The notes under the pieces were generated by a model that was not told the origin of the DNA, did no database searches, and was given only the letters and a program-made list of their open reading frames with translations. This document shows, one piece after another, positions 13,098-13,957 of a stretch of DNA of 13,957 nucleotides; position 1 is the stretch's first letter; every line of letters starts with the position of its first letter. The DNA is taken from the NCBI GenBank assembly GCA_001303665.1, contig LJUF01000040.1, positions 1-13,957 on the forward strand. Reading direction: 5' to 3'. The translations under genes were made by a program, and so were the position numbers. Source of the DNA: Phycisphaerae bacterium SM23_33 (GTDB lineage: Bacteria > Planctomycetota > Phycisphaerae > SM23-33).

Positions 13098-13957
13098 GCG
13101 AAACACTCCAGCACGAATGCGGCGTCGCGGCCTTGTACTGGCTGAGCAAGCCCCAGGCCGCCCCCGGCCCCGCCAGCCGGAGCGTCCGCGACGGCGACGT
13201 GGCCCCGCTGATGCCCCGGCTGCTGCTGGACCTGCAGAACCGCGGGCAGCTGGCCGCCGGCATCAGCAGCTACAACCCCAACCGCCCCCAGCTTCTCCAG
13301 ACCTTCCGCGACGTCGGCACCGTGGTCGAGGCCTTCCGCATGTCGCGCCCCGGCGAGCACGAGGCCATCCTGCGCCGCTGCGCCGGGCGGGCGGCCGTCG
13401 GCCACACCCGCTACGCCACCTGCGGGCAGGAGTCCGCCTCGTTCGCCCAGCCCTTCGAGCGCCATCATGGCCGGCTGTGGAAGTGGTTCGCCTTCGCCTT
13501 CAACGGCCAACTGGCCAACTACATCGAGCTGCGCGACCGCCTGCTGGCCAAACGCCACTACCACTTCACCCTCAACACCGACACCGAAATCATCATGCAC
13601 CAGCTCAGCTATCAGCTCCGCGGCGACCGCCAGCCCGACCTGGTCGCCGTCATGCGCTCCGCCGGGCGGCTCTTCGACGGGGCCTACAACATCGTCTTCC
13701 TCAACGCCATGGGCGACATGTTCGCCGCCCGCGACCCGCTGGGCTTCCGCCCGCTGTGCTACGGCGTGCAGGGCCGGCTGTTTGCCGCCGCCAGCGAGTC
13801 GGTGGCCCTGGCCAATCTCGGGTTTACCGACATCCGCTTCCTGGCCCCCGGCTGCATGGCCCTGGTCCGCGGCGGCCGCCTCAGCATCGAGCCCTTCGCC
13901 AAGCCGCGCCAGGCCCACTGCTTCTTCGAGTGGGTCTACTTCGCCAACGTCGCCTCC
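13094..13957 (+). CDS. purF: Amidophosphoribosyltransferase (PurF-type), amino-terminal part (window edge)
   Basis: First step of de novo purine synthesis: makes 5-phosphoribosylamine from PRPP using ammonia from glutamine. 288 codons are present; the frame is open at the right edge and the PRPP-binding half is outside the window. The amino-terminal nucleophile glutaminase is recognisable: a short propeptide (SETLQHE) before Cys9 in CGVAAL, LQNRGQLAAGI, GHTRYATCG (Arg106), FNGQLANY (Asn138 and Gly139, oxyanion hole), NTDTEIIMH (Asp163), GAYNIVFL, ARDPLGFRPL, ASESVAL and the junction motif CFFEWVYFANVAS. The start is TTG at 13094 with GGAG seven bases upstream, which places Cys9 where processed PurF proteins have it. 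Several motifs differ from the usual consensus (LQHRGQExAGI, HNGNLVN, FEYVYFARPDS), and there is an insertion after about residue 18, so a PurF paralogue is possible. Confidence 0.9.
   Translation, partial: MSETLQHECGVAALYWLSKPQAAPGPASRSVRDGDVAPLMPRLLLDLQNRGQLAAGISSYNPNRPQLLQTFRDVGTVVEAFRMSRPGEHEAILRRCAGRAAVGHTRYATCGQESASFAQPFERHHGRLWKWFAFAFNGQLANYIELRDRLLAKRHYHFTLNTDTEIIMHQLSYQLRGDRQPDLVAVMRSAGRLFDGAYNIVFLNAMGDMFAARDPLGFRPLCYGVQGRLFAAASESVALANLGFTDIRFLAPGCMALVRGGRLSIEPFAKPRQAHCFFEWVYFANVAS

Noticed and set aside
1..13957. Mobile elements, CRISPR arrays, tRNA or rRNA genes
   Set aside because: I saw no transposase, integrase, terminal inverted repeats, regularly spaced repeats or recognisable RNA gene on either strand.

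Overview
The window comes from a GC-rich bacterial chromosome. The gene content fits Planctomycetota, perhaps a Phycisphaerae-like lineage: a PTS without sugar permeases next to HPF and DUF502, a VIT/VWA protein, DUF4349 and small lipoproteins, and a divergent PurF. That assignment is inferred from gene content and composition; no marker gene settles it. I see no mobile element, CRISPR array, tRNA or rRNA. The window looks like ordinary, densely packed chromosome with both ends cut through genes.

Left third (1-4108, all minus strand, read right to left): DUF502 membrane protein, ribosome hibernation factor HPF, PtsN-type EIIA, HPr, Enzyme I (PtsI), then the first codons of a DUF2344 (radical SAM-linked) protein running off the left edge. 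The genes are closely spaced, and the only good promoter I see is at 4284-4312, upstream of DUF502. The cluster gives a full phosphorelay (EI to HPr to EIIA) with no sugar-specific membrane component, so it is most likely regulatory, like the nitrogen PTS encoded beside hpf in proteobacteria. GC-rich hairpins lie in three of the intergenic gaps.

Middle (4109-9175, plus strand): a 336-base divergent region, acetate kinase (ackA), a membrane-anchored protein with two LysM domains that ends in a strong intrinsic terminator, then a secreted VIT + VWA protein preceded by an ECF-sigma-like promoter and followed by a second strong terminator.

Right-centre (9196-12151, minus strand, convergent to the VIT/VWA gene): a DUF4349 probable lipoprotein, a small probable lipoprotein, and a seven-pass membrane protein that resembles CreD and carries a VIT-like motif in its extracytoplasmic domain. 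With the VIT/VWA gene they look like an envelope module. A palindrome whose two arms are face-to-face consensus -35 hexamers separates this operon from the next gene.

Right end (12229-13957, plus strand): a class III sirtuin (CobB type) and the amino-terminal glutaminase half of an amidophosphoribosyltransferase (PurF), cut by the window edge. A 25-codon ORF with its own ribosome binding site overlaps the purF start codon.
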